A stretch of DNA of 64,000 nt from Bosea beijingensis (GTDB lineage Bacteria > Pseudomonadota > Alphaproteobacteria > Rhizobiales > Beijerinckiaceae). The DNA is taken from the NCBI RefSeq assembly GCF_030758975.1, contig NZ_CP132359.1, positions 2,514,782 through 2,578,781 of the forward strand, read 5' to 3'. The stretch's first letter is position 1. Every line of letters begins with the position of its first letter. This document shows, piece after piece, positions 45,001 through 54,062 of the stretch. A program made the translations under genes and the position numbers. The notes beneath the pieces are model-generated. The model made no database searches and had not been told where the DNA came from. It worked only from the letters and a program-made list of their open reading frames with translations.

Positions 45001-46275
45001 TCAATCCGCCTGCCGGACCGACGCCAGCCCGGCGATATGGGCGACGAGCCGCGCCGCGACCTCGCCCTTCGGCAGGGTCGGCCAGGTCTCGACGCCCGTG
45101 GCCGTGACCAGATGCACGGTATTGGCGTCGCCGCCCATCACGCCCGTGCCGCCGACATCGTTCGCGACGATCAGGTCGCAGCCCTTCCGGGCGAGCTTGG
45201 CGCGGGCATAGTCGATCACGTTCTGCGTCTCGGCCGCGAAACCGACGACCAGTGGCGGGCGCCCGTTCTTGCGATGCGCGATCGTTGCGAGGATGTCGGG
45301 GTTCTCGACCAGCGAAAGCGGCGGCAGGGCCTTGCCGTCCTTCTTCAGCTTGTCGGAGGCCGCGTCAGCCACGCGCCAGTCGGCGACGGCGGCGGCGAAG
45401 ATCGCGATATCGGCCGGTAGCGCAGTCTCGACGGCGGCGAGCATCTCGCGGGCCGATTCGACATGGATGGTCTCGACACCGGCCGGATCGGGGAGACTGA
45501 CCGGCCCGCTCACCAGCGTGACTCGCGCGCCGGCTGCCGCTGCTGCGGCGGCGATGGCATGGCCCTGCTTCCCGGAGGAGCGGTTGGCGATGTAGCGCAC
45601 GGGGTCGATCGGCTCATGCGTCGGTCCCGAGGTGATCAGCACATGCTGCCCGGCGAGCGAGCCGGTCGCATGCTCCCCGCCCGGCAGCCGGCCGAGGAAG
45701 CCGATGGCCCGCTGGGCATTGGGCTTCTCGCCGGCAAGCGCGAGCTCGATCGCGGCGATGATTTCCGGTGGCTCGGCCATGCGGCCCGGCCCGCTCTCGC
45801 CGCGTTCGGCCATCGCCCCGACATTGGGGCCGACGACCAGAATGCCGTCCTTTTCGAGCTGTGCCATGTTCCGGCGCGTCGCCGGGTGCTGCCACATGCG
45901 CGGGTTCATCGCCGGCGCGATCAGCACGCGCTTGTCGGTCGCGAGCAGCGCCGTCGAGGCGAGGTCGTCGGCGAGCCCGTTCGCCATCTTGGCGATCAGG
46001 TCGGCGGTGGCGGGCGCGACCACGACGAGATCGGTCGAGCGCGAGAGCTGGATATGGCCGATATCGGCCTCGTCCGTCAGCGAGAACATGTCGGTGAAGC
46101 AGCGCTCGCCGGCCAATGAGGACACGGTGAGCGGCGTGACGAACTGCTCGCCCGCCTTGGTCACGATGCAGCGCGAGGCGATGCCGCGATCCTTCAATCG
46201 CCGGATGACCTCCAGCATCTTGTAGGCGGCGATGCCGCCACCGATGATCAGCAGGACGGAGCGGGAAGCGGACAA
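45001..46275 (-). CDS. coaBC: Bifunctional phosphopantothenoylcysteine decarboxylase / phosphopantothenate-cysteine ligase
   Basis: About 424 residues. The N-terminal CoaC flavoprotein part (SVLLIIGGGIAAYKMLEVIR; PAMNPRMW; the LSRSTDLVVVAPATADLI flavin region) joins a C-terminal CoaB ligase (LITSGPTHEPIDPVRYIANRSSGKQGHAIA near 220). Together they form 4'-phosphopantetheine, step 2-3 of CoA synthesis. I start at TTG 46275 because GAGGAG lies 5 nt before it and the family N-terminus begins there; an upstream in-frame ATG at 46323 has no such site. Only 3 bp separate it from dut. Confidence 0.93.
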   Translation of the reverse strand: MSASRSVLLIIGGGIAAYKMLEVIRRLKDRGIASRCIVTKAGEQFVTPLTVSSLAGERCFTDMFSLTDEADIGHIQLSRSTDLVVVAPATADLIAKMANGLADDLASTALLATDKRVLIAPAMNPRMWQHPATRRNMAQLEKDGILVVGPNVGAMAERGESGPGRMAEPPEIIAAIELALAGEKPNAQRAIGFLGRLPGGEHATGSLAGQHVLITSGPTHEPIDPVRYIANRSSGKQGHAIAAAAAAAGARVTLVSGPVSLPDPAGVETIHVESAREMLAAVETALPADIAIFAAAVADWRVADAASDKLKKDGKALPPLSLVENPDILATIAHRKNGRPPLVVGFAAETQNVIDYARAKLARKGCDLIVANDVGGTGVMGGDANTVHLVTATGVETWPTLPKGEVAARLVAHIAGLASVRQAD

Positions 46276-46367
46276 GACGGCTCCTCGGGCAGCGCGATTG
46301 GCGAACTGCCCGTTACGTAGCACCAGCCACGCCGCGCTGTCATGCGCCGCGCGTCGTCGTCCGCTCC

Positions 46368-46835
46368 TCAGGTGCGGGGCAGGTCCGGCACCTTATAGGC
46401 CGTCGTCGCCTTGATCCGCTCCATCGCGAAGCGCGAGGTCACGTTCTTGAGCGGGATCGTCTCGATCAGCTTCTTGTAGAAGCCGTCATAGGCGGCCATG
46501 TCGGCGACGACGACGCGCAGCATGTAGTCGACATCGCCTGCCATCCGGTAGAACTCCATCACCTCCGGCATCGCCGCGACCATCTGGGCGAATTTGTCGA
46601 GCCAGGGGCCGGAATGGTCGGCCGTCTCGATCTGGACGAAGACGGTGAGGCCGAGCCCGATTTTCTCCGGCGCCACCAGTGCGACCCGCTTCAGGATCAC
46701 GCCGGCCTGCTCCAGCTTCTGGATGCGCTTCCAGCACGGGGTCTGCGAGAGCCCGACGCGATCGGCGAGCTCTGCGATCGAGATATTCGCGTCCGCCTGC
46801 AGCACGGTCAGGATCTTGCGGTCGATGGCGTCCAT
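46368..46835 (-). CDS. Lrp/AsnC family transcriptional regulator
   Basis: A 155-residue feast/famine regulator. The HTH (MDAIDRKILTVLQADANISIAELADRVGLSQTPCWKRIQKLEQAGVI) is at residues 1-46, followed by the ligand-binding alpha/beta RAM domain (VFVQIETADHSGPWLDKFAQMVAAMPEV...). Members sense amino acids. It is divergent from the ABC substrate-binding gene at 46996, and the 160 bp shared gap is AT-rich and could hold its operators. Target unproven. Confidence 0.9.
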   Translation of the reverse strand: MDAIDRKILTVLQADANISIAELADRVGLSQTPCWKRIQKLEQAGVILKRVALVAPEKIGLGLTVFVQIETADHSGPWLDKFAQMVAAMPEVMEFYRMAGDVDYMLRVVVADMAAYDGFYKKLIETIPLKNVTSRFAMERIKATTAYKVPDLPRT

Positions 46836-46995
46836 TCTCTCAAGCTCGCTATCTGGAGAAATTCGTTTCGCAGGTTTTGCAGGAAAGAGATGGAATATCT
46901 TTTTCGAGCCAATCTATTGCATCCAGATAGAAAATCCTTTTCTCAATCTGTCAATGGGGGCTCTTTCGGGCCTGCTTTCGAGAAGGATTTGAACG

Positions 46996-48021
46996 ATGGA
47001 TCGCCGCCAGTTCCTCATTGCCGGGTCGAGCCTCGCGGCGGCCATGCCCTTCGCCGGTCCGGCGCGCGCCCAGAGCGTCGCGGCGCGCGTCGGCTATATC
47101 CCGATCGTCGGCACGGCGCCGTTCTTCGTCGCCAATGGCGAGGGCTGGCTGAAGCAGGGCGGTGTCGACGTTGCCGTGACCGTCTTCGAATCCGGCCCGA
47201 ACATGATCCAGGCGCTCGCCTCGGGCACGATCGACGTCTATGTCGCGGGCGTCGCGCCGCTCGCCGTCGCCCGCTCGCGCGGCATCGATATCCGCGTCGT
47301 CGCCTCGACCGCGATCGGCGAGAACGTCGTGGTCAGCGCGCCCTCGCTCACCAAGTTCTTCACGGCCGGCACGAATGCAGCCGCCGCCTTCAAGGCCTTC
47401 CGCGCCGCCAACGGCAAGGCCGCGCGCCTCGCCACCCAGCCGGCGGGCTCGGTGCCCAACACGACGCTGCAATACTGGCTCTGGGAGGTCGCGAAGGTCG
47501 ACAAGGCCGATGTCGAGATCGTGCCGATGGGTATCGACGCGACCCAGCAGGCGATCCTGGCCGGCGCGGTCGATGGCGGCTCCGTGCGCGAGCCGGCGCT
47601 GACGATCCTCCAGACCCGCAACCCGCAGATCAAGCTCGTCGCCGGCGGCGAGGAGGTCTTCCCGGGCCAGCCCGGCACGGTCGTCGCCGTCTCCGGCGCC
47701 TTCGTCACCAAGAATCCGCAGGCCGTGCAGAACCTCGTCTCCGGCCTGGTCAAGGCTGCGGCGATGATCAAGGCCGACCCGAAGAAAGCCGCTCCCCATG
47801 TCGGCGCCGCGCTCGGCAAGGGCATCGTCGACCCCGAACTGATCCAGAAGGCGCTGGTCTCGCCGGCGAGCCAGTTCGAGATCGATCCGCGCAAGATCAT
47901 CGAGCCCGCCCGCGCCATGCAGGCCTACCAGGTCAAACTCGGTTCGCTGGAGAAGGAACTGCCCTTCGACGGGCTGTTCGAGACCCAGTACTACGAGCGC
48001 GCGGTCAAGGCGGGCGGCTGA
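46996..48021 (+). CDS. ABC transporter substrate-binding protein (SsuA/NMT1 family)
   Basis: A 341-residue periplasmic protein. It opens MDRRQFLIAGSSLAAAMPF, with twin Arg and a hydrophobic stretch ending at ARAQS, so Tat or Sec export. The mature part matches the nitrate/sulfonate/taurine/THI5-like fold (VGYIPIVGTAPFFVANGEGWLK, then ESGPNMIQALASGTIDVYVAGVAPLAVA). Cargo could be an alkanesulfonate, nitrogenous base or thiamine precursor; the sequence does not settle it. Start ATG 46996 with GAAGGA upstream. It is first in a three-gene importer with permease and ATPase. Confidence 0.86.
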   Translation: MDRRQFLIAGSSLAAAMPFAGPARAQSVAARVGYIPIVGTAPFFVANGEGWLKQGGVDVAVTVFESGPNMIQALASGTIDVYVAGVAPLAVARSRGIDIRVVASTAIGENVVVSAPSLTKFFTAGTNAAAAFKAFRAANGKAARLATQPAGSVPNTTLQYWLWEVAKVDKADVEIVPMGIDATQQAILAGAVDGGSVREPALTILQTRNPQIKLVAGGEEVFPGQPGTVVAVSGAFVTKNPQAVQNLVSGLVKAAAMIKADPKKAAPHVGAALGKGIVDPELIQKALVSPASQFEIDPRKIIEPARAMQAYQVKLGSLEKELPFDGLFETQYYERAVKAGG

Positions 48022-48025
48022 GATC

Positions 48026-48778
48026 GTGGCTAGACTCCGGGCCCCGGCCCTCGCCCTGCTGGGCCTCGTCGCCTTCCTCCTGCTCTGGGAGGCGATGCCT
48101 TTCTTCGGATTGGTGAATCCGGCTTTCCTGCCGGGGCCGAGCGCCCTGCCGAAGGCCTTCATGCGGGAGCTGACCTCGGGCGCCTGGCTCTCGGCCATAC
48201 TCGGTTCGCTCTGGCACTACTTCGTCGGATTGTTCGTCGGCGCCGGTCTCGGCATCGCATTCGGCGTGGCTGTCGGTATGTCTCGCATCGCCGAGGAGGC
48301 GACCGCCTGGGTCGTCCGGGTATTACGCCCGATTCCCGGCCTCGCCTGGGTGCCCTTCGCCATCATCTGGTTCGGCGTCACGCCGGGCGCGGCGGTCTTC
48401 ATCATCGCCATCGGCGTGTTCTGGATCGTCTTCTTCGCGGCGCAGGGCGCGATCCGCGGCGTCGACCGCGATCTCATCGAGGTCGCCGATGCCTTCGGCT
48501 TCCGCTCGCCTTGGGCTCGCCTGTTCAAGATCCTGCTGCCGGCGGCCTTGCCGGGCATCCTCGTCGGTATCCGTACCGCGCTCGGCCAGGCCTGGATGGC
48601 GGTGGTCGCGGCCGAAATCTTCGGCGTCGCCGGTGTCGGCCAGCGCATGATGCAGGCCTCGAGCCTGCTCGCGACCGATATCGTCGTGGTCTACATGCTG
48701 ACGATGGCGGCGCTCTACGGCCTGCTCGACACCGGCTTCGTCGCCTTCCAGAAATGGGTGCTGCGTTGGAAAGCGTGA
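48026..48778 (+). CDS. ABC transporter permease (SsuC/TauC type)
   Basis: A 250-residue inner-membrane permease of the BPD-transport family. Multiple helices are seen; the EAA-type ATPase-contacting loop reads LIEVADAFGFRSPWARLFKILLPAALPGILVG (near 155), and RPIPGLAWVPFAIIWFG near 95 is typical of SsuC/TauC. Start GTG 48026, 4 bp after the substrate-binding gene. It ends in a GTGA overlap with the ATPase, so translation of the two is coupled. Confidence 0.88.
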   Translation: MARLRAPALALLGLVAFLLLWEAMPFFGLVNPAFLPGPSALPKAFMRELTSGAWLSAILGSLWHYFVGLFVGAGLGIAFGVAVGMSRIAEEATAWVVRVLRPIPGLAWVPFAIIWFGVTPGAAVFIIAIGVFWIVFFAAQGAIRGVDRDLIEVADAFGFRSPWARLFKILLPAALPGILVGIRTALGQAWMAVVAAEIFGVAGVGQRMMQASSLLATDIVVVYMLTMAALYGLLDTGFVAFQKWVLRWKA

Positions 48779-49530
48779 TCGACATCAAGGGCCTGTCGCT
48801 GACCTTCACCCGCGACGGCGAGCAAACGGAGGTCCTGCGCAAGCTCGACCTCAATGTCGGGCGCGGCGAATTCCTCGCCATCGTCGGCCCCTCCGGCGTC
48901 GGCAAGTCGACCTTGCTGCGCGTCATCGCAGGCCTCGCCAGGCCGAGCGGCGGCGAGGTCGTCATCAACGCCAAGGACAAGGCGCGCCGTCCGGTCGCAC
49001 TGGTCTTTCAGGATTCGCGCCTGCTGCCCTGGCGCAAGGTGGTCTCGAATGTCGGCTTCGGGCTCGAAGGCCTCGCGCCCCGCGCCGAGCGCCTCGCCAA
49101 GGCAGGAGCGATGCTCGATCTCGTCGGGCTCGCGCCGCTGGCCCAACGCTGGCCGCATCAGCTCTCGGGCGGCCAGCGTCAGCGCGTCTCTCTTGCGAGG
49201 GCGCTCGCCGTCGAGCCGGAAATCCTGCTGATGGACGAGCCCTTTTCGGCGCTGGACGCACTCACCCGCGAGAACCTGCAGGACGAGCTGATCCGCGTCT
49301 GGCAGCGGACGGCTAAGACCGTGCTCTTCGTCACCCACGATATCGACGAGGCCGCCTATCTCGCCGACCGCGTCGTCGTGCTGTCGGGAGCACCCGGCCA
49401 GATCATCGCCGAGCATCGCATCGACGCGAGCCGCCCGCGCAAGCGCGGCGCGGCGGCGGAGGCCGAGATCGTGCGCGCGGTTCGCCAGGGGCTTGGCGCC
49501 GACATCGTCACGGACGGCGCCGCGATCTGA
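48775..49530 (+). CDS. ABC transporter ATPase (SsuB/TauB type)
   Basis: About 251 residues. Walker A is GPSGVGKST (near 39), the Q-loop QDSRLLPWRKVVSNV, the ABC signature LSGGQRQRVSLARAL (near 130), Walker B EILLMDEPFSALDA and the H-loop VTHDIDEAA. The start is uncertain: ATG 48754, TTG 48766 or GTG 48775; GTG 48775 gives a clean GTGA overlap and a GGAAAG site. It energises the SsuA/NMT1-type importer. Cargo is unknown. Confidence 0.9.
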   Translation: MIDIKGLSLTFTRDGEQTEVLRKLDLNVGRGEFLAIVGPSGVGKSTLLRVIAGLARPSGGEVVINAKDKARRPVALVFQDSRLLPWRKVVSNVGFGLEGLAPRAERLAKAGAMLDLVGLAPLAQRWPHQLSGGQRQRVSLARALAVEPEILLMDEPFSALDALTRENLQDELIRVWQRTAKTVLFVTHDIDEAAYLADRVVVLSGAPGQIIAEHRIDASRPRKRGAAAEAEIVRAVRQGLGADIVTDGAAI

Positions 49531-49612
49531 CCCATCGCGCCGCCTGCATCAGGAGCGGCGACAACATGGCACGCTGCCTCCCGATCACGGATCACCCAGA
49601 ATGCCCCTGACC

Positions 49613-49648
49613 CCGCCTCACTGCCTTGTCATTGGCAGATGAGGGCGG
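49613..49648. terminator. Hairpin between the ABC operon and the DsbD-like gene
   Basis: CCTCACTGCC (49616-49625) pairs with GGCAG-a-TGAGG (49634-49644), with the loop TTGTCATT and one bulge, extended by looser GC pairs on either side. No T run follows, so it may be a structured 3' end or leader. Confidence 0.3.
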
Positions 49649-49691
49649 ACTGAGGCATGGGGTCGGGATGATCAGGGATTGCGGCGGGGCC

Positions 49692-51857
49692 ATGCGGCTT
49701 TATTTCGGCAAGCGTTTCCTACGTGGGGCGGCTTTGGCGCTGGGACTGTTTGCGCCCGGCCTTGCTCTTGCCGCGGAATCCGCTGCCGTTACCTCGCCGC
49801 GCGTCAACGCGACCCTGCTGTCGAGCCGCGATGCGGTCGCGCCCGGTGAACGCTTCAAGGTGGCGCTCGTCCAGAAGCTTGCGCCGCAATGGCATACCTA
49901 CTGGCTGAATCCCGGCGATTCCGGCGAGCCGACCCAGATCAAGTGGGATCTGCCGGTCGGCGCGAGCGCGGGCGAGATCCAGTGGCCGGCGCCCAAGGCG
50001 ATCCGGGTCGAGCCGCTCGTCAATTTCGGTTTCGAGGGCACGTTGCTGCTGCCGCTCGAGATCACCGTGCCGGCGGATGCCAAGCCCGGCGAGACTTTCG
50101 CATTGAAGGCGGAGGCGACCTGGCTGGTCTGCGAGAAAATCTGCATTCCCGAGGAAGGCTCCTTCTCGCTCGACCTGCCCATCGCGGCAGCAAGCACTGC
50201 CGATGAAGTTGCCGAAGCGCGCATCGACGCGGCTATCGCATCGCTGCCGCAACCGGCCGCCTTCCGCGGCAAGCTCCGCGACGATGCCGGCAAGCTCGTC
50301 CTCGACCTGCCGGGCTTGCCGGCAGGTGCCGCCGATCTGCGCTTCTTTCCTGTTTCCGATACGCTGATCGAGCATGCCGCCGAGCAGCCCTTCGCGGCCG
50401 GCGACAAGCCCGCCCTGACGCTGATCCGTTCCAGTGCCTTCAAGCTGGCGAAGCCGGAGGTTTCCGGCGTCCTCACCTTCACTGAAAATGGCTTGCCGAC
50501 GGCCATCACGCTGCTTGCCGATGCCGATTCTGCCTTGATGGCGGCCGGAGGAGCCACGGAGTCGGAAACCCGCCCTGCGGTCGTGCGGATTCCGATGCCC
50601 GTCGAGGGCGCCGATCTGACGCTCTGGGCGGCGCTGGCCTTTGCCCTAGCGGGCGGTCTGATCCTCAATCTGATGCCCTGCGTCCTGCCGGTTCTGTTCA
50701 TCAAGGCGCTCGGCTTCGCGCAACTCGCCCATCGCAGCCGCTCCGAGGTTCGCGAGCAGGGCCTGCTCTTCATGGGCGGCGTGCTCGTCACCTTCATGGT
50801 GCTGGCCGGCGCGGTGATCGCATTGGGCGCGCTCGGCAGCAGCGTTGGCTGGGGTTTCCAGCTCCAGTCCCCGCCGCTCGTCATCGCGTTTGCGGTGGTG
50901 ATGGTCCTGATCGGCCTCAACCTGCTTGGCGCCTTCGAGATCGGCACCTCGGTTACCGGCCTCGGCGACGGTCTCGCCAGCCGCGGCGGACGCCTCGGCG
51001 CCTTCATGACCGGCGTGCTCGCGGTCGTCGTCGCGACGCCCTGCACGGCGCCGTTCATGGGCGCGGCGATGGGCTATGCGGTGACGCAACCGCCGGCGGT
51101 GGCGCTGTCGGTCTTCATGGCGCTGGCGCTCGGCTTCGCCCTGCCGGTGGTCGCGCTCTCCTTCGCGCCCGGCCTGCTGCGCCTGCTGCCGAAGCCCGGC
51201 CGCTGGATGCTGGTGCTGAAGCAGGCTTTCGCCTTCCCGATGTTCGCGACCGCGATCTGGCTGATCTGGGTCGCCTCGGTGCAGAGCGGCCCGCAGGGCG
51301 TGCTGGCAGCTTTGGTCGCAGTGCTGGCGGCGGGGTTCGCCGTCTGGCTCGTCGGCGTCACGCGCGGCTCTTTCTTGCGCCGCGCCTTCGGCTCGGTTCT
51401 TGCGGCGCTGGTCGTGCTCGGCGCCGGCTGGTTCACCGTGCAGAACGCCATTCCCGGCGCAGCGACCGAGGCGCGGGCCGGCGATATCGAGGCCTGGTCG
51501 CCCGAGCGCGTCGCGACCCTGCAGGCGCAGGGCAAGCCGGTCTTCGTCAACTTCACCGCCGCCTGGTGCATCACCTGCATCGCGAACGAGCGCGTCGCGC
51601 TGTCCCGGCAGGAGGTGAAGGACGCTTTCGCCAGGCTCGGCGTCGTCTATCTCAAGGCCGACTGGACCAATCGCGACAGCCGCATCGCGAAGGCGCTGGC
51701 CGAGCAGGGCCGGGCCGGCGTGCCGCTCTATCTGTTCTACCCCGCCCGCAAGGAGGCGCAGGCCGAGATCCTGCCGCAGCTCCTGACCGTGGACGAGCTG
51801 ATCGCCGCGGCCGAGCGTGCGGCCGGGCGCAACGCTAAGACGGCGGCACTGCCATAG
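49692..51857 (+). CDS. ScsB/DsbD-like thiol-disulfide transporter
   Basis: About 721 residues. A signal peptide (LRGAALALGLFAPGLALA) precedes a periplasmic domain with VCEKICIPEEG, the DsbD-alpha type cysteine pair. A membrane domain (about 300-560) carries the paired cysteines NLMPCVLPVLFIKA and VATPCTAPFMGAAMGY. A C-terminal thioredoxin domain has AAWCITCIANE. It moves reducing power from the cytoplasm to the periplasm for cytochrome maturation, copper tolerance or peroxide/methionine-sulfoxide repair. The N-terminal domain looks more like ScsB than DsbD. Start ATG 49692 preferred; 49668 and 49626 are also in frame. A thioredoxin-fold gene follows by 29 bp. Confidence 0.88.
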   Translation: MRLYFGKRFLRGAALALGLFAPGLALAAESAAVTSPRVNATLLSSRDAVAPGERFKVALVQKLAPQWHTYWLNPGDSGEPTQIKWDLPVGASAGEIQWPAPKAIRVEPLVNFGFEGTLLLPLEITVPADAKPGETFALKAEATWLVCEKICIPEEGSFSLDLPIAAASTADEVAEARIDAAIASLPQPAAFRGKLRDDAGKLVLDLPGLPAGAADLRFFPVSDTLIEHAAEQPFAAGDKPALTLIRSSAFKLAKPEVSGVLTFTENGLPTAITLLADADSALMAAGGATESETRPAVVRIPMPVEGADLTLWAALAFALAGGLILNLMPCVLPVLFIKALGFAQLAHRSRSEVREQGLLFMGGVLVTFMVLAGAVIALGALGSSVGWGFQLQSPPLVIAFAVVMVLIGLNLLGAFEIGTSVTGLGDGLASRGGRLGAFMTGVLAVVVATPCTAPFMGAAMGYAVTQPPAVALSVFMALALGFALPVVALSFAPGLLRLLPKPGRWMLVLKQAFAFPMFATAIWLIWVASVQSGPQGVLAALVAVLAAGFAVWLVGVTRGSFLRRAFGSVLAALVVLGAGWFTVQNAIPGAATEARAGDIEAWSPERVATLQAQGKPVFVNFTAAWCITCIANERVALSRQEVKDAFARLGVVYLKADWTNRDSRIAKALAEQGRAGVPLYLFYPARKEAQAEILPQLLTVDELIAAAERAAGRNAKTAALP

Positions 51858-51886
51858 GTTTTCGACATCAACCAAGGGAGACAGAC

Positions 51887-52522
51887 ATGCAAAGCCTGAC
51901 CAGACAGACTTTCATCGCCGGCCTCACCCTCGCGGGCCTCGCCTTCCCGGCGGCCGCCTTCGCGCAAGGCGCGGCCAAGGTTGGCGCGCCCGCCCCCGCC
52001 TTCCAGGCGGTCGATGTCGAGGGCAAAACTCGCAATCTCCAGGAATTCGCCGGCAAGACGGTGATCCTCGAATGGACCAACCATGACTGCCCCTATGTCC
52101 GGAAGCACTATAACAGCGCGACCATGCAGAACCTGCAGAAGGACATGGCCAAGGAAGGCGTCGTCTGGCTCTCGGTGATCTCCTCGCCGCAGGGCGAACA
52201 GGGGCATGTCGATGCCGCCAGGGCGAAGGAATTGACGGTCCAGCGCAATGCCGCGCCGGCCGGCATCCTGCTCGATCCCAAGAGTGTGATGGCGCGGGCC
52301 TATGGCGCCCAGACGACGCCGCACATGTACATCATCGATCCCAAGGGCACGCTCGCCTATATGGGCGCGATCGACGACAAGCCGACTTCGGCTGCATCGA
52401 GCCTTGAGGGCGCCAAGAGCTATGTCCGCCAGGCCGTTGCCGAACTCAAGGCCGGCAAGCCGGTCTCGGAAGCCAGCACCAAGGCCTATGGCTGCGTGGT
52501 GAAATACGCCCCGCTGAGCTGA
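51887..52522 (+). CDS. Periplasmic thioredoxin-fold (redoxin) protein
   Basis: A 211-residue exported protein with a signal peptide (FIAGLTLAGLAFPAAAFA). The redoxin domain starts near VGAPAPAFQAVDVEGK; its active-site segment reads TNHDCPYVRKHY, where one cysteine is followed by Tyr-Val rather than the CxxC second cysteine, and another Cys lies at YGCVVKY near the end. The fold is AhpC/TSA-like. Right after the DsbD-like gene (29 bp, GGGAG site), it is a probable reduction partner. Peroxidase versus disulfide-exchange role cannot be told from sequence. Confidence 0.82.
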   Translation: MQSLTRQTFIAGLTLAGLAFPAAAFAQGAAKVGAPAPAFQAVDVEGKTRNLQEFAGKTVILEWTNHDCPYVRKHYNSATMQNLQKDMAKEGVVWLSVISSPQGEQGHVDAARAKELTVQRNAAPAGILLDPKSVMARAYGAQTTPHMYIIDPKGTLAYMGAIDDKPTSAASSLEGAKSYVRQAVAELKAGKPVSEASTKAYGCVVKYAPLS

Positions 52523-52546
52523 CGAAACGCCGCCCTCCAAACGCGC

Positions 52547-52651
52547 CGTCATTCCGGACAAGCCGCGTAAGCGGCGCCGATCCGGAATCCATCGAAAGGC
52601 ACTGCGCTCCATGATGGATTCCGGGTCTCCCTTCGGTCGCCCGGAATGACG
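52547..52651. repeat. Palindromic intergenic repeat, family C, copy 2
   Basis: A 105 bp element, CGTCATTCCGGACAAGC... to ...GCCCGGAATGACG, with GATCCGGAATCCAT and inverse ATGGATTCCGGGTC inside. It shares this layout with 29648-29753. It is between the convergent redoxin and LpoA-like genes. Confidence 0.8.
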
Positions 52652-52668
52652 GAGAGGATTGTATTTCC

Positions 52669-53877
52669 TTACTGCGACCTCGGCCCGAGATCGCGCGGCG
52701 CGGCGTTGATCGTGACGATCTGGCCGTTGCGCAGCTCCAGCACGGCGAGGCCGCGCTCGACCTGCCCGTCCGGGCGGAAGCGGAAGACGCCATCCGCCCC
52801 GGCGAAGCCCGAGTTGTTGGTCAGAACAGCCTCGGAGAAGCGCTGCGAGCCTTGCGTACGGGCCAGCGCCGCCGCCAGCGAGATGGCGTCATAGGCCAGC
52901 GTCGCGGTGCGGGTCGGTGCGCTGTTGAAGCGCTGCTGGTAGCGCCCGGCGAAAGCATTGAACCCGGCCGTATCGGGCGAGGCGAACCAGCCGCCCTGGA
53001 TGCCCGCCACGCGCGCGATCCCCGCATCGTTCCAGACGCCGGTGCCGAGCGGCTTCACCTTGGCCGGGTTGTAGCCGGCCTCCTGCAGGAGCTGGCCGAG
53101 CGTCGGCATCGTGTCGGCCGCGGCCGGCACGAACAGCGCATCGGCTTGGGCGAGCGAGGGCATCAGGCGCTGGATCGCGGATTTCATCGCGGCCGGATCG
53201 GAGCTGAAGCGCTCGATCGCGGCGACGCGCACCCCGCGATTGGCGACGGCCTGCTGGAAGGCGGCTTCGACCACCCTGCCATAGGCGGTATCCGGCACGA
53301 GTGCGGCGAAGGATTTGCGGCCCTGCTGGGCGGCATAGCCGATCACCCGGTTGACGTCGTTCTCGGGCGGGAACGAGAGCAGGTAGACGCCGCGCGAGGC
53401 GACGTTGGAATCGCTGGAGAAGGCTATGACCGGCTTGTTGGCGCCGCGCGCGACCTGGCCCGCCGCCTGGACCGAAGGCGCGAAGAGCGGGCCGACGATC
53501 AGTTCGGCTCCCTCGGACAGGGCCTCCTGCGCGGCGGCGCGGGCGCCGTCCGGCGTGCCGCGATCGTCCTTGACCAGCAGGGTCAGGTCGGCGTTGGGGA
53601 ATTCGGCCAGCGCCATCTCGGCGGCGTTCTTCAGGGAATTGCCGACGACGGCGCCCTGGCCCTCGGCCGTGAGCGGCAGAATGAGGCCGACCTTGACCTT
53701 GCCGGTGCCGATGGTCTGCCCGGTCGGCGCGGCGCCGCCGGCGGCCGGCGCGCCCGAATCGAATCCCGGCATGCCGGAGGTGCCGCCACCGCAAGCCGCG
53801 AGCGCTAGCGGCAGCATGATGGCGAAGGCCCGTGCCTTGAACCGCAGGATCGGTGTGAGGTGCCGATGAACAAACAC
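52669..53877 (-). CDS. LpoA-like lipoprotein (penicillin-binding protein activator / ABC-type receptor fold)
   Basis: A 402-residue lipoprotein: from GTG 53877 (GGAG 7 nt upstream) the signal peptide ends in the lipobox LAAC, Cys at residue 29. The body is a type I periplasmic-binding fold (VKVGLILPLTAEGQGAVVGNSLKNAAEMALAEF; PLFAPSVQAAG; GYAAQQGRKSFAALVPDTAYGR). Its position divergent from rsmI-yraN is the same as that of LpoA in enterobacteria, supporting a role activating peptidoglycan synthesis at the outer membrane; sequence alone also permits a branched-chain amino-acid receptor. Confidence 0.82.
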   Translation of the reverse strand: MFVHRHLTPILRFKARAFAIMLPLALAACGGGTSGMPGFDSGAPAAGGAAPTGQTIGTGKVKVGLILPLTAEGQGAVVGNSLKNAAEMALAEFPNADLTLLVKDDRGTPDGARAAAQEALSEGAELIVGPLFAPSVQAAGQVARGANKPVIAFSSDSNVASRGVYLLSFPPENDVNRVIGYAAQQGRKSFAALVPDTAYGRVVEAAFQQAVANRGVRVAAIERFSSDPAAMKSAIQRLMPSLAQADALFVPAAADTMPTLGQLLQEAGYNPAKVKPLGTGVWNDAGIARVAGIQGGWFASPDTAGFNAFAGRYQQRFNSAPTRTATLAYDAISLAAALARTQGSQRFSEAVLTNNSGFAGADGVFRFRPDGQVERGLAVLELRNGQIVTINAAPRDLGPRSQ

Positions 53878-54062
53878 GGGCGATCTCCAGTCGTGACCGG
53901 GCCGGCGAGACGCTACCCGGCGATGGGTCCTGTGGAACCGATATGCCCCCGGACCTCTCGTGCCAGTGTGGAAGCCTATTTTCAAGTTGTTAACTATGGG
54001 TTGCACAGGCGCGGGCGCGCCTTGCCATGGCGCGGGCAGGGCGGCTGTGGCAGCGTAACTGG

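Noticed and set aside
46836..46995. TPP riboswitch before the THI5/SsuA-like binding protein
   Set aside because: No CTGAGA core or matching arms in the 160 bp leader.
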